From an uncultured Eubacteriales bacterium (lineage in GTDB: Bacteria > Bacillota > Clostridia > Lachnospirales > Lachnospiraceae), in NCBI GenBank assembly GCA_949289145.1, contig CASEML010000117.1, forward strand, positions 1 to 64,000: 64,000 nucleotides of DNA, read 5' to 3'. Under the pieces are notes generated by a model. It was not told the origin of the DNA. It did no database searches and saw only the letters and a program-made list of their open reading frames with translations. Made by a program: the position numbers and the translations under genes. Every line of letters starts with the position of its first letter. The first letter of the stretch is position 1. Below, one piece after another: positions 42,204 through 50,882 of this stretch.

Positions 42204-43967
42204 TTGGCGATATTTCATTTTACAGTAAAGATTGTTGGACGGAGCAAAGGAAAATCCATCATAGCTGCATCTGCATATTTGAATGGCGATGTGATGAAGA
42301 ATGAGGAAACAGGAAAGGTAAGTTATTACACTTCGAAAAAGGAAGTTGTGTATACCTCACTTATGATGTGTGAAAATGCACCGACAGAATGGATGAATGT
42401 GCCAGATGAAAATATCAAGCGATTTCAAAAATCCATCCGCTATCAAAGAGCTGAAGATAAAGAAGCAGCTCTGGAAAAGTTCAAAATTGTGTTCCGAAAA
42501 CAGCGTTTATGGAATGAAGTTTTGAAAGTGGAGAAAGGTGCAAATGCACAACTTGGAAGATCGTTTGAGTTTTCACTCCCGAAGGAATGGGGCAGAACGG
42601 AACAGATTGAATATGCAACAGATTTTATACAGAGAAACTTTGTGGCAAAGGGAATGTGTGCGGATTGGAGTATTCACGATAAAGGAGATGGCAATCCACA
42701 TGTTCATTTATTGGTTACCATGCGTCCATTCAAGAAAAATCACACCTGGGGAAATAAAGAGGTCAAAGACTGGGCATTTGCTAGGGATAAGGATGGGAAT
42801 ATTGTGATGGATGAAACGCATCCGGATTGGTGGCAGGATAAAAAGAATCCGGAGAGACATGGTATCCGCATTCCGGTATTGGATGCAGATGGAAATCAGA
42901 AATTGGATTCTCGTAACCGAAAACAATGGAAACGTGAGGTTACCGATGCAACAGGATGGAATAATCCGAAAAACTGCGAACTGTGGCGAAGTGAATGGGC
43001 GAAGGAATGTAATCTGCATTTGAAACAGGAACAGCAGATTGACCATCGTTCTTATGAACGGCAGGGAAAGATTGACATACCAACCATTCATGAAGGAGCC
43101 GATGCAAGAAAGATTGAAGAAAAATATCAATCGGGGCAGGCTGTATCTGCTTCATGGAAAGTAGAGGAAAATCGGATTATAAAGAAGCAGAATGCGATAT
43201 TGAAAAAGTTGCAGGAAGTGTTTGGGCAGGTTGGAATTTTACTAAAGCAATGGAAGGAGCGATTGAATGACATTAGAAGAAAGCAGAGAAGTTATTCCCA
43301 TGATGGAGAATATGATAAACCAGATCGAGGAACAACAGGAACTTATGGCAGAGATGTATCAGGAGATGGAGCAGAGGGACGGACAACTCAATTTGTTTCA
43401 GGAGCAGAATCAAAGATTGCAGGAATTAAACAACGAGTTGCAAGAGCAGCTTCAAATCTTGCCAAGTATAGAGGAACTGTTGGAACTATTGGAGAAGCAG
43501 GATGGAGAAGTTCAGACATTGAAAGAGGAAAATCGGATGCTGAAAGACGAAAATCAGCAATGGAAAGAATTAACGGAGAAGTTGAACGACGAGAACCGGT
43601 TATTGCAGAGACAGAACGAGGAATTGCTGAACTGCAGAACCGACTAGAGAAAGCGAGGGATGTAGATGAACGATTTAAGAAGCTCAAAGCAAGACGAGCG
43701 GATGGAGGAAATGCTGGAAATGTTGGAGAGCATGGAGAAGGAACTGACACAGAAAGATTCCATCATCCAGCAGAAGGACAGCGAAATACGAACACTGCAG
43801 GGGCATCTGAACGAATCGCTGAACTTATGCGAGAAGCTGAACAGCGAGAACAGAGCCGAGAACATTCAAGCCTTAAAGAGCGAATTGAAGCAAACAAAAG
43901 AATTGTTGCAGAGCGAGAAAGAGAAAAAGAAAAGAGCCGACAGCACAATAGAGAAATGTCAAGATAA
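42204..43967 (+). CDS. mobA: MobA/MobL-family relaxase
   Basis: A 587-residue conjugative relaxase that would nick oriT and transfer the strand. Evidence is the start LAIFHFTVKIVGRSKGKSIIAASAYLNGD, the HUH metal-binding motif in HDKGDGNPHVHLLVTMRPF (about residues 164-182), and WNNPKNCELWRSEWAKECN. The last 200 residues are charged and helical (about 370-587). I use TTG 42204, with GGGGGAAGG just upstream. An ATG at 42153 lies within the oriT-side sequence. The 3' third of the gene is overlapped in another frame by two further genes. Confidence 0.88.
   Translation: MAIFHFTVKIVGRSKGKSIIAASAYLNGDVMKNEETGKVSYYTSKKEVVYTSLMMCENAPTEWMNVPDENIKRFQKSIRYQRAEDKEAALEKFKIVFRKQRLWNEVLKVEKGANAQLGRSFEFSLPKEWGRTEQIEYATDFIQRNFVAKGMCADWSIHDKGDGNPHVHLLVTMRPFKKNHTWGNKEVKDWAFARDKDGNIVMDETHPDWWQDKKNPERHGIRIPVLDADGNQKLDSRNRKQWKREVTDATGWNNPKNCELWRSEWAKECNLHLKQEQQIDHRSYERQGKIDIPTIHEGADARKIEEKYQSGQAVSASWKVEENRIIKKQNAILKKLQEVFGQVGILLKQWKERLNDIRRKQRSYSHDGEYDKPDRGTTGTYGRDVSGDGAEGRTTQFVSGAESKIAGIKQRVARAASNLAKYRGTVGTIGEAGWRSSDIERGKSDAERRKSAMERINGEVERREPVIAETERGIAELQNRLEKARDVDERFKKLKARRADGGNAGNVGEHGEGTDTERFHHPAEGQRNTNTAGASERIAELMREAEQREQSREHSSLKERIEANKRIVAEREREKEKSRQHNREMSR
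43267..43647 (+). CDS. Coiled-coil protein overprinted on the relaxase 3' region
   Basis: A 126-residue protein in the +1 frame relative to the relaxase, with a well-placed AAGGAG site (43254-43259, 7-base spacer). It is an almost pure coiled coil (MENMINQIEEQQELMAEMYQEME, LFQEQNQRLQELNNELQEQL, LKEENRMLKDENQQW). The reading frame stays open for the whole length. It is followed after 18 bases by another gene in the same frame. It may help assemble the transfer complex. This is inferred from position. Confidence 0.6.
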   Translation: MTLEESREVIPMMENMINQIEEQQELMAEMYQEMEQRDGQLNLFQEQNQRLQELNNELQEQLQILPSIEELLELLEKQDGEVQTLKEENRMLKDENQQWKELTEKLNDENRLLQRQNEELLNCRTD

Positions 43968-44655
43968 ACTGCGGCAGGCGGAACGGGAAAAGGAATATGC
44001 GTTAACACATCAAAAGAAAGTGGAGATACCGGTTGAAAAGCCGGTACTCTACGAAAGGTGTCGGAACTGCGACCGTAGAGCGTATCAGCAGGCGAAAGAA
44101 CGGTATGAGCATCAAAGGAATGGACTGGAAAAGAAGTATAAGGCGAAGATTGTCGGATTTGATGCAATGCTTGTAGTTTTATGGTGGTATGCAAGCGTGA
44201 CGACAATATTTGCGGCAATACGGTCGGAAACTTTTCTGAGTGATTTTACTGCATTTGTTGACACAGTATGGAATGGTATTTGTCAGTCGGGTAAATGGAT
44301 TGTCAATGTGGGAAATGCGTTGGCACAGGTGGGAGAAAGGATATCGAATGAGTCTGTGGCGATTGTTGCACATTGGATACTGTTTATTATTGTAATTGTT
44401 GGAGCTGCAGTTGCTGTAGGTGTGCTGATTGTGATTGTAGAAAAGAAAGTTACGAAGGTATATCGGGAGAATTGCTGGGATGTGATTAGCGTTGGAGTAG
44501 TGGTAACAAGTGTTGCTTTGGTTGTATATTTTGGGGATCGGATAAAGGATTTTGTAAAACTGAATCTTGTTGTTTTATTGTTATTGGTTCAGGCGGTATA
44601 TGTCGGAATCAGAGTGTATGTGAACGGTTGTAAACGAGCCAGAGGCTATTATTAA
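43666..44655 (+). CDS. Coiled-coil membrane protein, DUF6040-like
   Basis: A 329-residue protein whose first 300 bases overlap the relaxase gene in another frame. Residues about 1-120 are coiled coil. A CRNC motif lies at about 127-133. At least four hydrophobic helices follow from about 165 (FDAMLVVLWWYASVTTIFAAI, AHWILFIIVIVGAAVAVGVLIVIV, VISVGVVVTSVALVVYF, LNLVVLLLLVQAVYVGI). GAGGG at 43655-43659 lies 6 bases before ATG 43666. Proteins of this kind accompany MobL relaxases and may link transfer to the membrane. Confidence 0.7.
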   Translation: MNDLRSSKQDERMEEMLEMLESMEKELTQKDSIIQQKDSEIRTLQGHLNESLNLCEKLNSENRAENIQALKSELKQTKELLQSEKEKKKRADSTIEKCQDKLRQAEREKEYALTHQKKVEIPVEKPVLYERCRNCDRRAYQQAKERYEHQRNGLEKKYKAKIVGFDAMLVVLWWYASVTTIFAAIRSETFLSDFTAFVDTVWNGICQSGKWIVNVGNALAQVGERISNESVAIVAHWILFIIVIVGAAVAVGVLIVIVEKKVTKVYRENCWDVISVGVVVTSVALVVYFGDRIKDFVKLNLVVLLLLVQAVYVGIRVYVNGCKRARGYY

Positions 44656-44699
44656 TGATATGGATGCTATGATGAACCGTGTGTTTTGACGAAAGGTGG

Positions 44700-45092
44700 A
44701 TGAAGAAAATGGAAAAATTAGAAAAGATGATTGTGGAAAATGGAATTACTTATGTATTAGGTGAGGATGATATTTATTATCCGGATTTACAATTGCCGGA
44801 AGGAACAAATTATAATATTGGTAAGTTTGGTCATATGAGATGTGAGTATCTGAAAGAGTTCAAACATGGGTATTATATGGAGCTTCTGCTCGGTGGTAAG
44901 CTGAATGAATGTCTGCATGAGGTTGATGAGGAATGCTATGAGATGCTGGACCAGCTTGTAGAGCAGATGAAGGATAAGCAAGGTGTGACAGAGCAACTGA
45001 AAGCGGAGAATCAGATGCTTTGGGTGGGGAAGATGAATAATATTATTTCTTGTGCGGAGGAGATTGTGGTGAGGGAGGTGATTTACCTTTAG
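44700..45092 (+). CDS. TnpV-like transposon-encoded protein
   Basis: A 130-residue protein matching the TnpV pattern of Firmicutes elements: MEKLEKMIVENGITYVLGEDDIYYPDLQLPE, GKFGHMRCEYLKEFKHGYYMELLLGGKLNECLHEVDEECYEMLDQLVEQM, then TEQLKAENQMLWVGKMNNIISCAEEIV. The biochemical role of TnpV is not known. I choose ATG 44700 (alternative 44709). A hairpin GGCAG/CTGCC with T5 at about 45099-45125 follows it. Confidence 0.8.
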   Translation: MKKMEKLEKMIVENGITYVLGEDDIYYPDLQLPEGTNYNIGKFGHMRCEYLKEFKHGYYMELLLGGKLNECLHEVDEECYEMLDQLVEQMKDKQGVTEQLKAENQMLWVGKMNNIISCAEEIVVREVIYL

Positions 45093-45175
45093 ATGGATAG
45101 GGCAGTTGGGAGGCTGCCTTTTTGCTATATGGAATATTGTTAAATTGCAATGGAAATACTTTTTGTGAAAAAAAG

Positions 45176-45203
45176 TTGCATAAAAAATAAGTTATGGTAT
45201 AAT
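45176..45203 (+). promoter_or_regulatory. Promoter of the ATPase-TOPRIM defence-like pair
   Basis: TTGCAT at 45176-45181, a 16-base spacer and TATAAT at 45198-45203 with an upstream TG one base before it (extended -10). Confidence 0.6.
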
Positions 45204-45244
45204 AATGATAAGGAAAGAAGAAAAGTGACTTGGAGGAATGAGCC

Positions 45245-46522
45245 ATGATTATAGAGGTAAGAGCAAAAAACTGTTATGCATTTGGGGATGACATTACATT
45301 TTCGATGAAAGCAGATATGCGAAATAAAAAATTTGGAGCAAACGTTCATAAAGAGAACAATTTTAATGTGCTTAAAACGGTAGGAATATATGGTCCAAAC
45401 AATGCAGGAAAAACCTGTTTGATTAAGTGCATTAGGGCAATAAAAAATGTGCTTTTAAATAAGAAAAATGGTTTAATGCCTAATATATTTACTGAGAGTG
45501 ATGTATGTGAGTTAGGCGTAACATTTATGTCATCAGGAAGAAAGTTTTCTTATGACTTTAAGTATGACGCAGACAAAGAAGAATATATTTATGAATCATT
45601 TTCTGAGATATTTAAAGATCAGTATAACAATGAAAAAGAAGTTTGCTGGTTGAAAAAGGATACCATTAGTGAAATATATGAATGCATTGACGAAGCCGTG
45701 CAGACTATGATTTCAGTTGTATCGAAAAATAATTTGTTATGCTATGTAGTAGATACAAGTAAATTTGAACATATCAATGAGATGAAACAGATTCTTGTCG
45801 GATTTGCGGAAAAAATTGATATCATCAATATGAATAACATACCTATGCAGCACACGATTGAACTCATGAAGAATAAGAATCAGTTACAGCAAAAAGTTGT
45901 TGAGTTCATAAAAAATGCAGACTTGTATATGGATAATTTTGAATATGTGGATATGGATAAGATACAGCTGAAAACTGGTGAAGGTGACGAAAAGCCGGAT
46001 GAGAAAGTGCTTGATATTCCGGAGAATATTATGGATCAAATCCGATTGGTATCCACATATAAGGGCGTCCATGTACCAAGTATGATGTTTGATTCTACAG
46101 GAACAAAGAAGATTGCCGCTATTGCCAGCTATGTAATTGAAGCACTTGAACAAGGCAGAATTTTAGTCGTGGATGAGTTGGATAGCAGTATTCATTTTAA
46201 GCTTACCAGGGCAATAGTTGCGATGTTTAATAATGAATTGAATACAAGTGCACAAATGATATTTACAGTTCACGATATAAATCTTATGGATTGCAAGAGG
46301 ATGTTCCGTAAGGAGCAGATTTGGTTTGTCCACAAAGATGAAGAAGGCGTATATGTATATTCACTTGCTGATTTTACTGCACAGCAGGGAGTAAGAGATA
46401 CGACGGATGTTATGGAAAAATATAGGAAAGGCGCTCTTGGAGCATTGCCTGATCCTGAACTAATCAATTCCTTGCTTAGTATTAAAGGTGATGTAAAGGG
46501 GGATGATGCCGATGCCAAATAA
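45245..46522 (+). CDS. AAA-type ATPase of OLD/RloA/AbiLi-like type
   Basis: A 425-residue SMC/OLD-like ATPase. Walker A is GIYGPNNAGKTCLIK (about residues 47-61). A long variable helical insertion follows. Walker B is GRILVVDELDSSIHFKL (about 301-317), and the switch segment is QMIFTVHDINLMD (about 337-349). The STGTKKIAAIASY signature resembles the ABC-type loop. The gene overlaps a TOPRIM-like gene. This two-gene arrangement is known for AbiL and RloAB and resembles PARIS (AriA/AriB). A role in phage defence is inferred from these analogies. Confidence 0.78.
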   Translation: MIIEVRAKNCYAFGDDITFSMKADMRNKKFGANVHKENNFNVLKTVGIYGPNNAGKTCLIKCIRAIKNVLLNKKNGLMPNIFTESDVCELGVTFMSSGRKFSYDFKYDADKEEYIYESFSEIFKDQYNNEKEVCWLKKDTISEIYECIDEAVQTMISVVSKNNLLCYVVDTSKFEHINEMKQILVGFAEKIDIINMNNIPMQHTIELMKNKNQLQQKVVEFIKNADLYMDNFEYVDMDKIQLKTGEGDEKPDEKVLDIPENIMDQIRLVSTYKGVHVPSMMFDSTGTKKIAAIASYVIEALEQGRILVVDELDSSIHFKLTRAIVAMFNNELNTSAQMIFTVHDINLMDCKRMFRKEQIWFVHKDEEGVYVYSLADFTAQQGVRDTTDVMEKYRKGALGALPDPELINSLLSIKGDVKGDDADAK

Positions 46523-47141
46523 GCTCCCTAAGTTCTTTGATAAGCATAAAATCTGCATTATCTGCGAAGGCAATGAGGAATATGAGTATCTTAAGCGCTT
46601 GAAAGATTTGAAAGTGTGGAACGAGCAATATGACATTTCATTAGTTAATGCCGGTGGCAATGGAAATATCCCGGCGAGGTATCAGGATCGGTACCAAAAT
46701 GGAGCAGACGAACTGGTGCTTGTGTTCTGTGATACGGAAAAGAAACCTCATGAGCAGTATGAGGACATTAAACGCAAGATTAATGAGTTCCATGGTGTGG
46801 ATAATGCAGCAGATGAAGTGATTATGTTTGGTAATCCCTGTACGATGCAGATAATATCCAAGCATTGGACCGATGACAGTTTGAAATCTCCTGCAAAACC
46901 GGTGAATGCTCCCTTGATAAAGAAATATACCGGAGTTGAGAATTACAAAGGAAGAGCAGACCAGATTCAAGAAGTTATGGAACACGTTACTGAGGAGAAT
47001 TATGTGGATATGTGCCAGCGAGTGTGGAATTTAGAGTCGGATGATTCTGTTACTGGTAGCAGTAATTTCGGAAAGTATTTAAAATTGCTTGAAAGTGATG
47101 ACAGCGGGTGGATTGAGGAGATAAATGAACTAATAGAGTAA
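46512..47141 (+). CDS. TOPRIM-like RloB/AbiLii-type protein
   Basis: A 209-residue protein, the probable effector partner of the upstream ATPase. The N-terminal strand and acidic residue ICIICEGNEEYEYLKRL and the second acidic site VLVFCDTEK (D-x-E) fit the TOPRIM metal-binding layout. NPCTMQIISKHW is a third conserved-looking block. AAAGGGGG at 46495-46502 with a 9-base spacer favours ATG 46512 over 46503 or 46506. Related proteins include RloB and AriB (DUF4435-like). It may be a nuclease, which is inferred. Confidence 0.7.
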   Translation: MPNKLPKFFDKHKICIICEGNEEYEYLKRLKDLKVWNEQYDISLVNAGGNGNIPARYQDRYQNGADELVLVFCDTEKKPHEQYEDIKRKINEFHGVDNAADEVIMFGNPCTMQIISKHWTDDSLKSPAKPVNAPLIKKYTGVENYKGRADQIQEVMEHVTEENYVDMCQRVWNLESDDSVTGSSNFGKYLKLLESDDSGWIEEINELIE

Positions 47142-47203
47142 AATGCAGACCTTTTTGAGATTAATTGTCAAATGTTACAGTTTAAGGAAAGTGAGGATGT
47201 AAT

Positions 47204-47332
47204 ATGAAATTTTCGATTGGTACAGCATCAAGTAGTTTAGAATTTGAGGAAGATATGCGACTTATTAAAAGTTCATTACTGTATGCAGATGAAATTGAAC
47301 TTATTGGAATCAATGTTAGCAACCTAACTTAA
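47204..47332 (+). pseudogene. 5' remnant of a small unknown gene interrupted by inserted DNA
   Basis: Forty-two codons (MKFSIGTASSSLEFEEDMRL, LLYADEIELIGIN) are preceded by a GAGG site and end soon after an abrupt change of sequence near 47316. The amino-terminal block looks like the start of a real protein. A candidate tail frame near 51073-51182 (ending SLVAGIKTLDSLDETI) may be from this or another gene. I read it as a gene cut by the IS4/RIT insertion. Confidence 0.5.
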
Positions 47333-47387
47333 GCAACCACAACATATAGTGGTTAGATACTTAAAAACTTCATATCAATTACTGTTA

Positions 47388-47413
47388 TCGGCACGGGCTT
47401 TCCCGTGTCGTTT
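47388..47413 (+). terminator. Hairpin after the TOPRIM gene and remnant
   Basis: CGGCACGGG pairs with CCCGTGTCG around CTTT, followed by TTTTCATT. One G-T pair. Confidence 0.55.
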
Positions 47414-47552
47414 TCATTATGTTAGATTCGTACATATTTAAAATATTGCACAAAATCAAACCGCAAATACCAGCATATTTGCCATTGACAAATCAGTCAA
47501 AATTTGCGGCGTAGCCCTTGATTATATCGTATTTTGAAAGGAGCTGCATCAT

Positions 47553-47890
47553 ATGATATTAATTCAAATCTTAGCTGATATCATCTGTAACACATTACTT
47601 GATCCCGACGCTCTTGACCGGTCAAGGAACAGAAAAGGGGCATTTACACGTAACTGTGGAAAGCTTCCCTACTGGACATTGATCAAGCTTTTATTGAAAA
47701 ATGTCAAGAAAACCATCTCTGCATCACTTGATGGGTTTTTCAATGAACTCCGTCTAATATCAGGATCGCCTCTTTCTGATACCGTTAAATGCTCCCAGCA
47801 GACTTTCAGCAAGGCACGTTCAGGTATCAGCCATTCTATTTTCAAAGAATGCTTTGAGCGTATGCTTGACTTCCTCTGCAGCAGGGATTC
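47553..47890 (+). pseudogene. 5' fragment of an IS4-type transposase
   Basis: About 113 codons carry the N-terminal region typical of IS4-family transposases (RNRKGAFTRNCGKLPYWTLIKLLL, then QQTFSKARSGISHSIFKECFERM). The frame then runs into unrelated sequence and stops at 47942. The DDE catalytic core is missing. AAAGGAG lies before the start. The matching C-terminal fragment is found at 50457-50882, so foreign DNA now sits between the two ends. Confidence 0.72.
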
Positions 47891-47896
47891 TCTCGA

Positions 47897-48418
47897 CTTG
47901 ATACTGGTCTGCGAAGTGTTGATATACGGAAGCTGCGTTTAGGAGATATTGATTGGAAAAAAGGGTTAGTATTAATAAGACAGTCAAAAACGAATGAACC
48001 GTTGACTCTGCCGCTAAGTGGAAAAGTAATGAACGCAATAGCTGATTATGTTCTCAAAGCCAGACCTGAATGTAGCCATGATGAAATTTTTCTGACTGTG
48101 AAAGGTCCTGTTAAGCCGTTAGATAAAAGGCACTATGCACTTACAAATATTTCAGATAGGTATTTTACAGAGGCAGGTGTTGAAAAGATACCCGGTCGAG
48201 GATTTCACAGCCTGCGCAGATCATTTGCCACAGAATTATCTGAAGCCGGGGTTCCGCTTGAAACCATCTCGCAGCTGCTTGGGCACAAAAGTATAGACGA
48301 AGATAAACCATATCTTTCATATAACCGTGAACAGGTGGCATTTTGTGCGATAGGATTTGACGAAATCCCTCTGACAACCGGGATATATTCAGGAGGTGAT
48401 CAGGATGAAATTAAATGA
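47897..48418 (+). pseudogene. 3' fragment of a tyrosine recombinase (first of a recombinase trio)
   Basis: The reading frame LDTGLRSVDIRKLRLGDIDW begins at the active-site Arg block of a tyrosine recombinase and continues through HSLRRSFATEL and LGHKSIDEDKPYLSY to a stop at 48416-48418. The N-terminal half is absent, replaced by IS4 transposase sequence. The end overlaps the second recombinase start at ATG 48405. The final Tyr appears as YLSYNREQ. Confidence 0.75.
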
Positions 48419-49355
48419 TTACCTTAAAGATATTTTTTTCAAGATGCTGAACTTCCGTGAAGCTGCAGGATATGCTACGACTACATACAAGGTTACACTT
48501 TTGCCTTTTATTGACTTTTGCTGTTCAACCTACCCGGATGCAGAAAATCTGACAGCAGCGATGCTTGATGAATGGCTGGCACATAAAGGATATACCATTA
48601 ATTCACAGGCTGTATTTATTGCATGCCTTCGTCAGTATTGCCGGTATATAAACTTTCTTGGCACTAAAGCGTATATTCCTGACGAAGATTATACGCTGAA
48701 GCGTATTACATATGAACCATACACATTTACAGATACTGAACTGCAGGTTTTGTTTTCCACAATAGATGGATATAAACCTTCAACAAACAACAAAAAATAT
48801 AAACCGGAAGTTGTCCTATCGCCGATGTTCCGTATGATGTATTGTTGCGGAATGAGACCCTCTGAACCATTACGTCTCAGATGCAATGATGTAAATCTTG
48901 ATACTGGAGATATTTATATAACAGAAACCAAAAAACATAAAGACCGCCATATCATCATGTCTGCAGATATGATTAATCTATGCAGGAAATATGATGAAAT
49001 AGCAGGAAAACGTACATGGTTTTTTGAGTATAACAACGGCCCATATGACAGGAAATGGATGACATCACAGTTTAGGCATTGCTGGAAAAGGAGCGGACTT
49101 CAAGAGCATGGAAATCCAAGACCTTACGATTTAAGACATGCCTTTGCCACCCGAAATCTGATCAGATGGACAGACAATGGATTGGATATATATCATCTTC
49201 TCCCATATCTGAGTACGTATATGGGACATTCTGAATTGGACAGTACATTCTACTACATTCATCTTCTGCCAGAAAGGATAAGAAAATCTGCCGGAATCAA
49301 CTGGAAACAGTTCGCAGATATTTATGAGAAAGAAGGTAATTGTATTGAAGATTAA
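48405..49355 (+). CDS. Tyrosine recombinase, second of the trio (RitB-like)
   Basis: A 316-residue recombinase with N-terminal core-binding helices (MKLNDYLKDIFFKMLNFREAAGYATTTYK) and catalytic blocks CCGMRPSEPLRLRCNDV (Arg), ITETKKHKDRHI (Lys), RPYDLRHAFATR (HxxR) and YMGHSELDSTFYYIHLLPE (His, Tyr). AGGAGG at 48391-48396 with an 8-base spacer supports ATG 48405. It overlaps the first fragment by 14 bases and the third recombinase by 32 bases, the arrangement of recombinase-in-trio (RIT) elements. Confidence 0.82.
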   Translation: MKLNDYLKDIFFKMLNFREAAGYATTTYKVTLLPFIDFCCSTYPDAENLTAAMLDEWLAHKGYTINSQAVFIACLRQYCRYINFLGTKAYIPDEDYTLKRITYEPYTFTDTELQVLFSTIDGYKPSTNNKKYKPEVVLSPMFRMMYCCGMRPSEPLRLRCNDVNLDTGDIYITETKKHKDRHIIMSADMINLCRKYDEIAGKRTWFFEYNNGPYDRKWMTSQFRHCWKRSGLQEHGNPRPYDLRHAFATRNLIRWTDNGLDIYHLLPYLSTYMGHSELDSTFYYIHLLPERIRKSAGINWKQFADIYEKEGNCIED

Positions 49356-50391
49356 AGATCCAGAGCTTTACAGATTAATGAAAAGTTTCCTCATCAATTA
49401 CCTTCCGGATACAAGGCAGAAAAGCAAGCATACTATTCAGGCATACAGAGATGCACTTAATCTATACATGTCGTTTCTTGAAGAAGAAAAATATATAAAA
49501 TTTAAAGATGTGAGTGTTTCTGATTTCAATCAGGAAAATATATCTTCATTTTTACGATGGCTTCATGACAAGCGCGAAAATGAAAGCACCACAATCAACC
49601 AAAGGCTGTCTCACATAAAAGGCTTTTGCAAATACATTCAAAAGAAAGACATTCTTTCATTTAAGACTTACAGCGAAATATGTGAGATTGCAGAATACAA
49701 AGATGAAAGGGTAAAGGATTTCATTTGGCTTACAATTGAAGATGTAAAGCTTGTACTCAAGCAACCTGATATAAATAAGAAAACAGGGATAAGAGACCGT
49801 TTTTTTATATCACTCATGTATGAAAGTGGATGCAGAAACGATGAGATTCTACACTTAAAGTTGAAAAATATAGTGATAAATAAAAAAGGCGAACCCGATG
49901 TTCATATATTTGGTAAAGGAAGCAAACACCGATGCACACCACTTTCAAAAGATATAGTGCCTTATTATAACGAGTATTGCAAGCTTTATCATTTTGACAC
50001 TGCTAACAGTAGTGATGATCTTTTATTTTATACGGTTAGGAACGGAATCAAATCTCAGATGTCGCAAGACAATGTACAAAGATTTATGAAAACTTATGAA
50101 AAGAAAGCAAGGGAGATTAATCCTGAGCTGCCTCATCTCCACCCGCATTTATGGAGAAGAACAAGAGCTATGCATCTTTATCTTGCCGGAGTTCCGTTAC
50201 CACTCGTATCTGAATGGCTTGGCCATTCAAGTATGGAAACAACACAAATCTATGCAAGGGCAACAGACGAAATGAAGCGACAAGCGCAAAGAAAGCTGGG
50301 AGAAAAAGAAGGTTCAGTGTTGAAAGATGATGTAGCATTTAAATATGCTGATAATGAAGACGTGTTGAAAAAACTTGCAGGGCTTAAATAA
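49324..50391 (+). CDS. Tyrosine recombinase, third of the trio (RitC-like)
   Basis: A 355-residue recombinase. An N-terminal SAM-like domain (SKHTIQAYRDALNLYMSFLEEEKY) is followed by the catalytic residues: Arg in YESGCRNDEILHLKL, Lys in GKGSKHRCTPL, HxxR in HPHLWRRTRAMHLYLAG and His/Tyr in WLGHSSMETTQIYARAT. The start could be ATG 49324 or TTG 49345, with AAGG nearer the latter. It overlaps the second recombinase, so the genes are translated together. Confidence 0.83.
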   Translation: MRKKVIVLKIKDPELYRLMKSFLINYLPDTRQKSKHTIQAYRDALNLYMSFLEEEKYIKFKDVSVSDFNQENISSFLRWLHDKRENESTTINQRLSHIKGFCKYIQKKDILSFKTYSEICEIAEYKDERVKDFIWLTIEDVKLVLKQPDINKKTGIRDRFFISLMYESGCRNDEILHLKLKNIVINKKGEPDVHIFGKGSKHRCTPLSKDIVPYYNEYCKLYHFDTANSSDDLLFYTVRNGIKSQMSQDNVQRFMKTYEKKAREINPELPHLHPHLWRRTRAMHLYLAGVPLPLVSEWLGHSSMETTQIYARATDEMKRQAQRKLGEKEGSVLKDDVAFKYADNEDVLKKLAGLK

Positions 50392-50397
50392 TTAATA

Positions 50398-50470
50398 CCG
50401 ATATTTGCTGCAATAAAATTCATTGTTGCAGCAAATATCCAAAAAATCGGCATTAAAAAAATATCGGCAT
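50398..50470 (+). repeat. Terminal-type inverted repeats after the recombinase trio
   Basis: GATATTTGCTGCAA (50400-50413) is the exact inverse of TTGCAGCAAATATC (50426-50439). CCGATATTT (50398-50406) has its inverse AAATATCGG ending at 50467, and ATCGGCAT occurs directly at 50446-50453 and 50463-50470. These lie between the third recombinase and the IS4 fragment and probably mark the right end of the trio element. Confidence 0.6.
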
Positions 50471-50882
50471 AAGGCCTGTGGAGGAAAATTACAAACTTAT
50501 CAAAGAAAAGATCGGACTGACCAATTTTCGTGGCTACTCTGAAAACTCTGTCCTTCGGGAATTCTGGATATCCATGCTGCTTGCAAATCTGTCTCTCGCC
50601 ATAAAGCGTGAGACAGACGACATTATTGACAGCACCATAAACCAGAAAGGAAACAAGAACAGATATATGACGAACATGAATGAGCTTATCGGATATCTCA
50701 GCCGCCATTTCGGGGAATATATGGATGCCGACACACTTACGCAAAAGTTTGATATTATTCGTTGCATATTTGATTTTGCCATATCACACAGGGTACAGGA
50801 CAAAAAAGGCAGTGGAGTGTCAAGTCTCCGCACTGTTCCAAGAAAAGCAAAACATCATTACAATAATAAAACAACGCACTAA
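50457..50882 (+). pseudogene. 3' fragment of the IS4-type transposase
   Basis: About 140 codons with the C-terminal IS4 pattern EENYKLIKEKIGLTNFRGYSE, then FWISMLLANLSLAIKRETDDII, and a basic tail. An in-frame stop lies at 50454-50456, just upstream. Together with 47553-47890 it gives both ends of one transposase, with the middle lost. Confidence 0.7.

Noticed and set aside
42708..43155. Minus-strand frames inside the relaxase gene
   Set aside because: They are antisense shadows of the relaxase coding sequence without ribosome sites.
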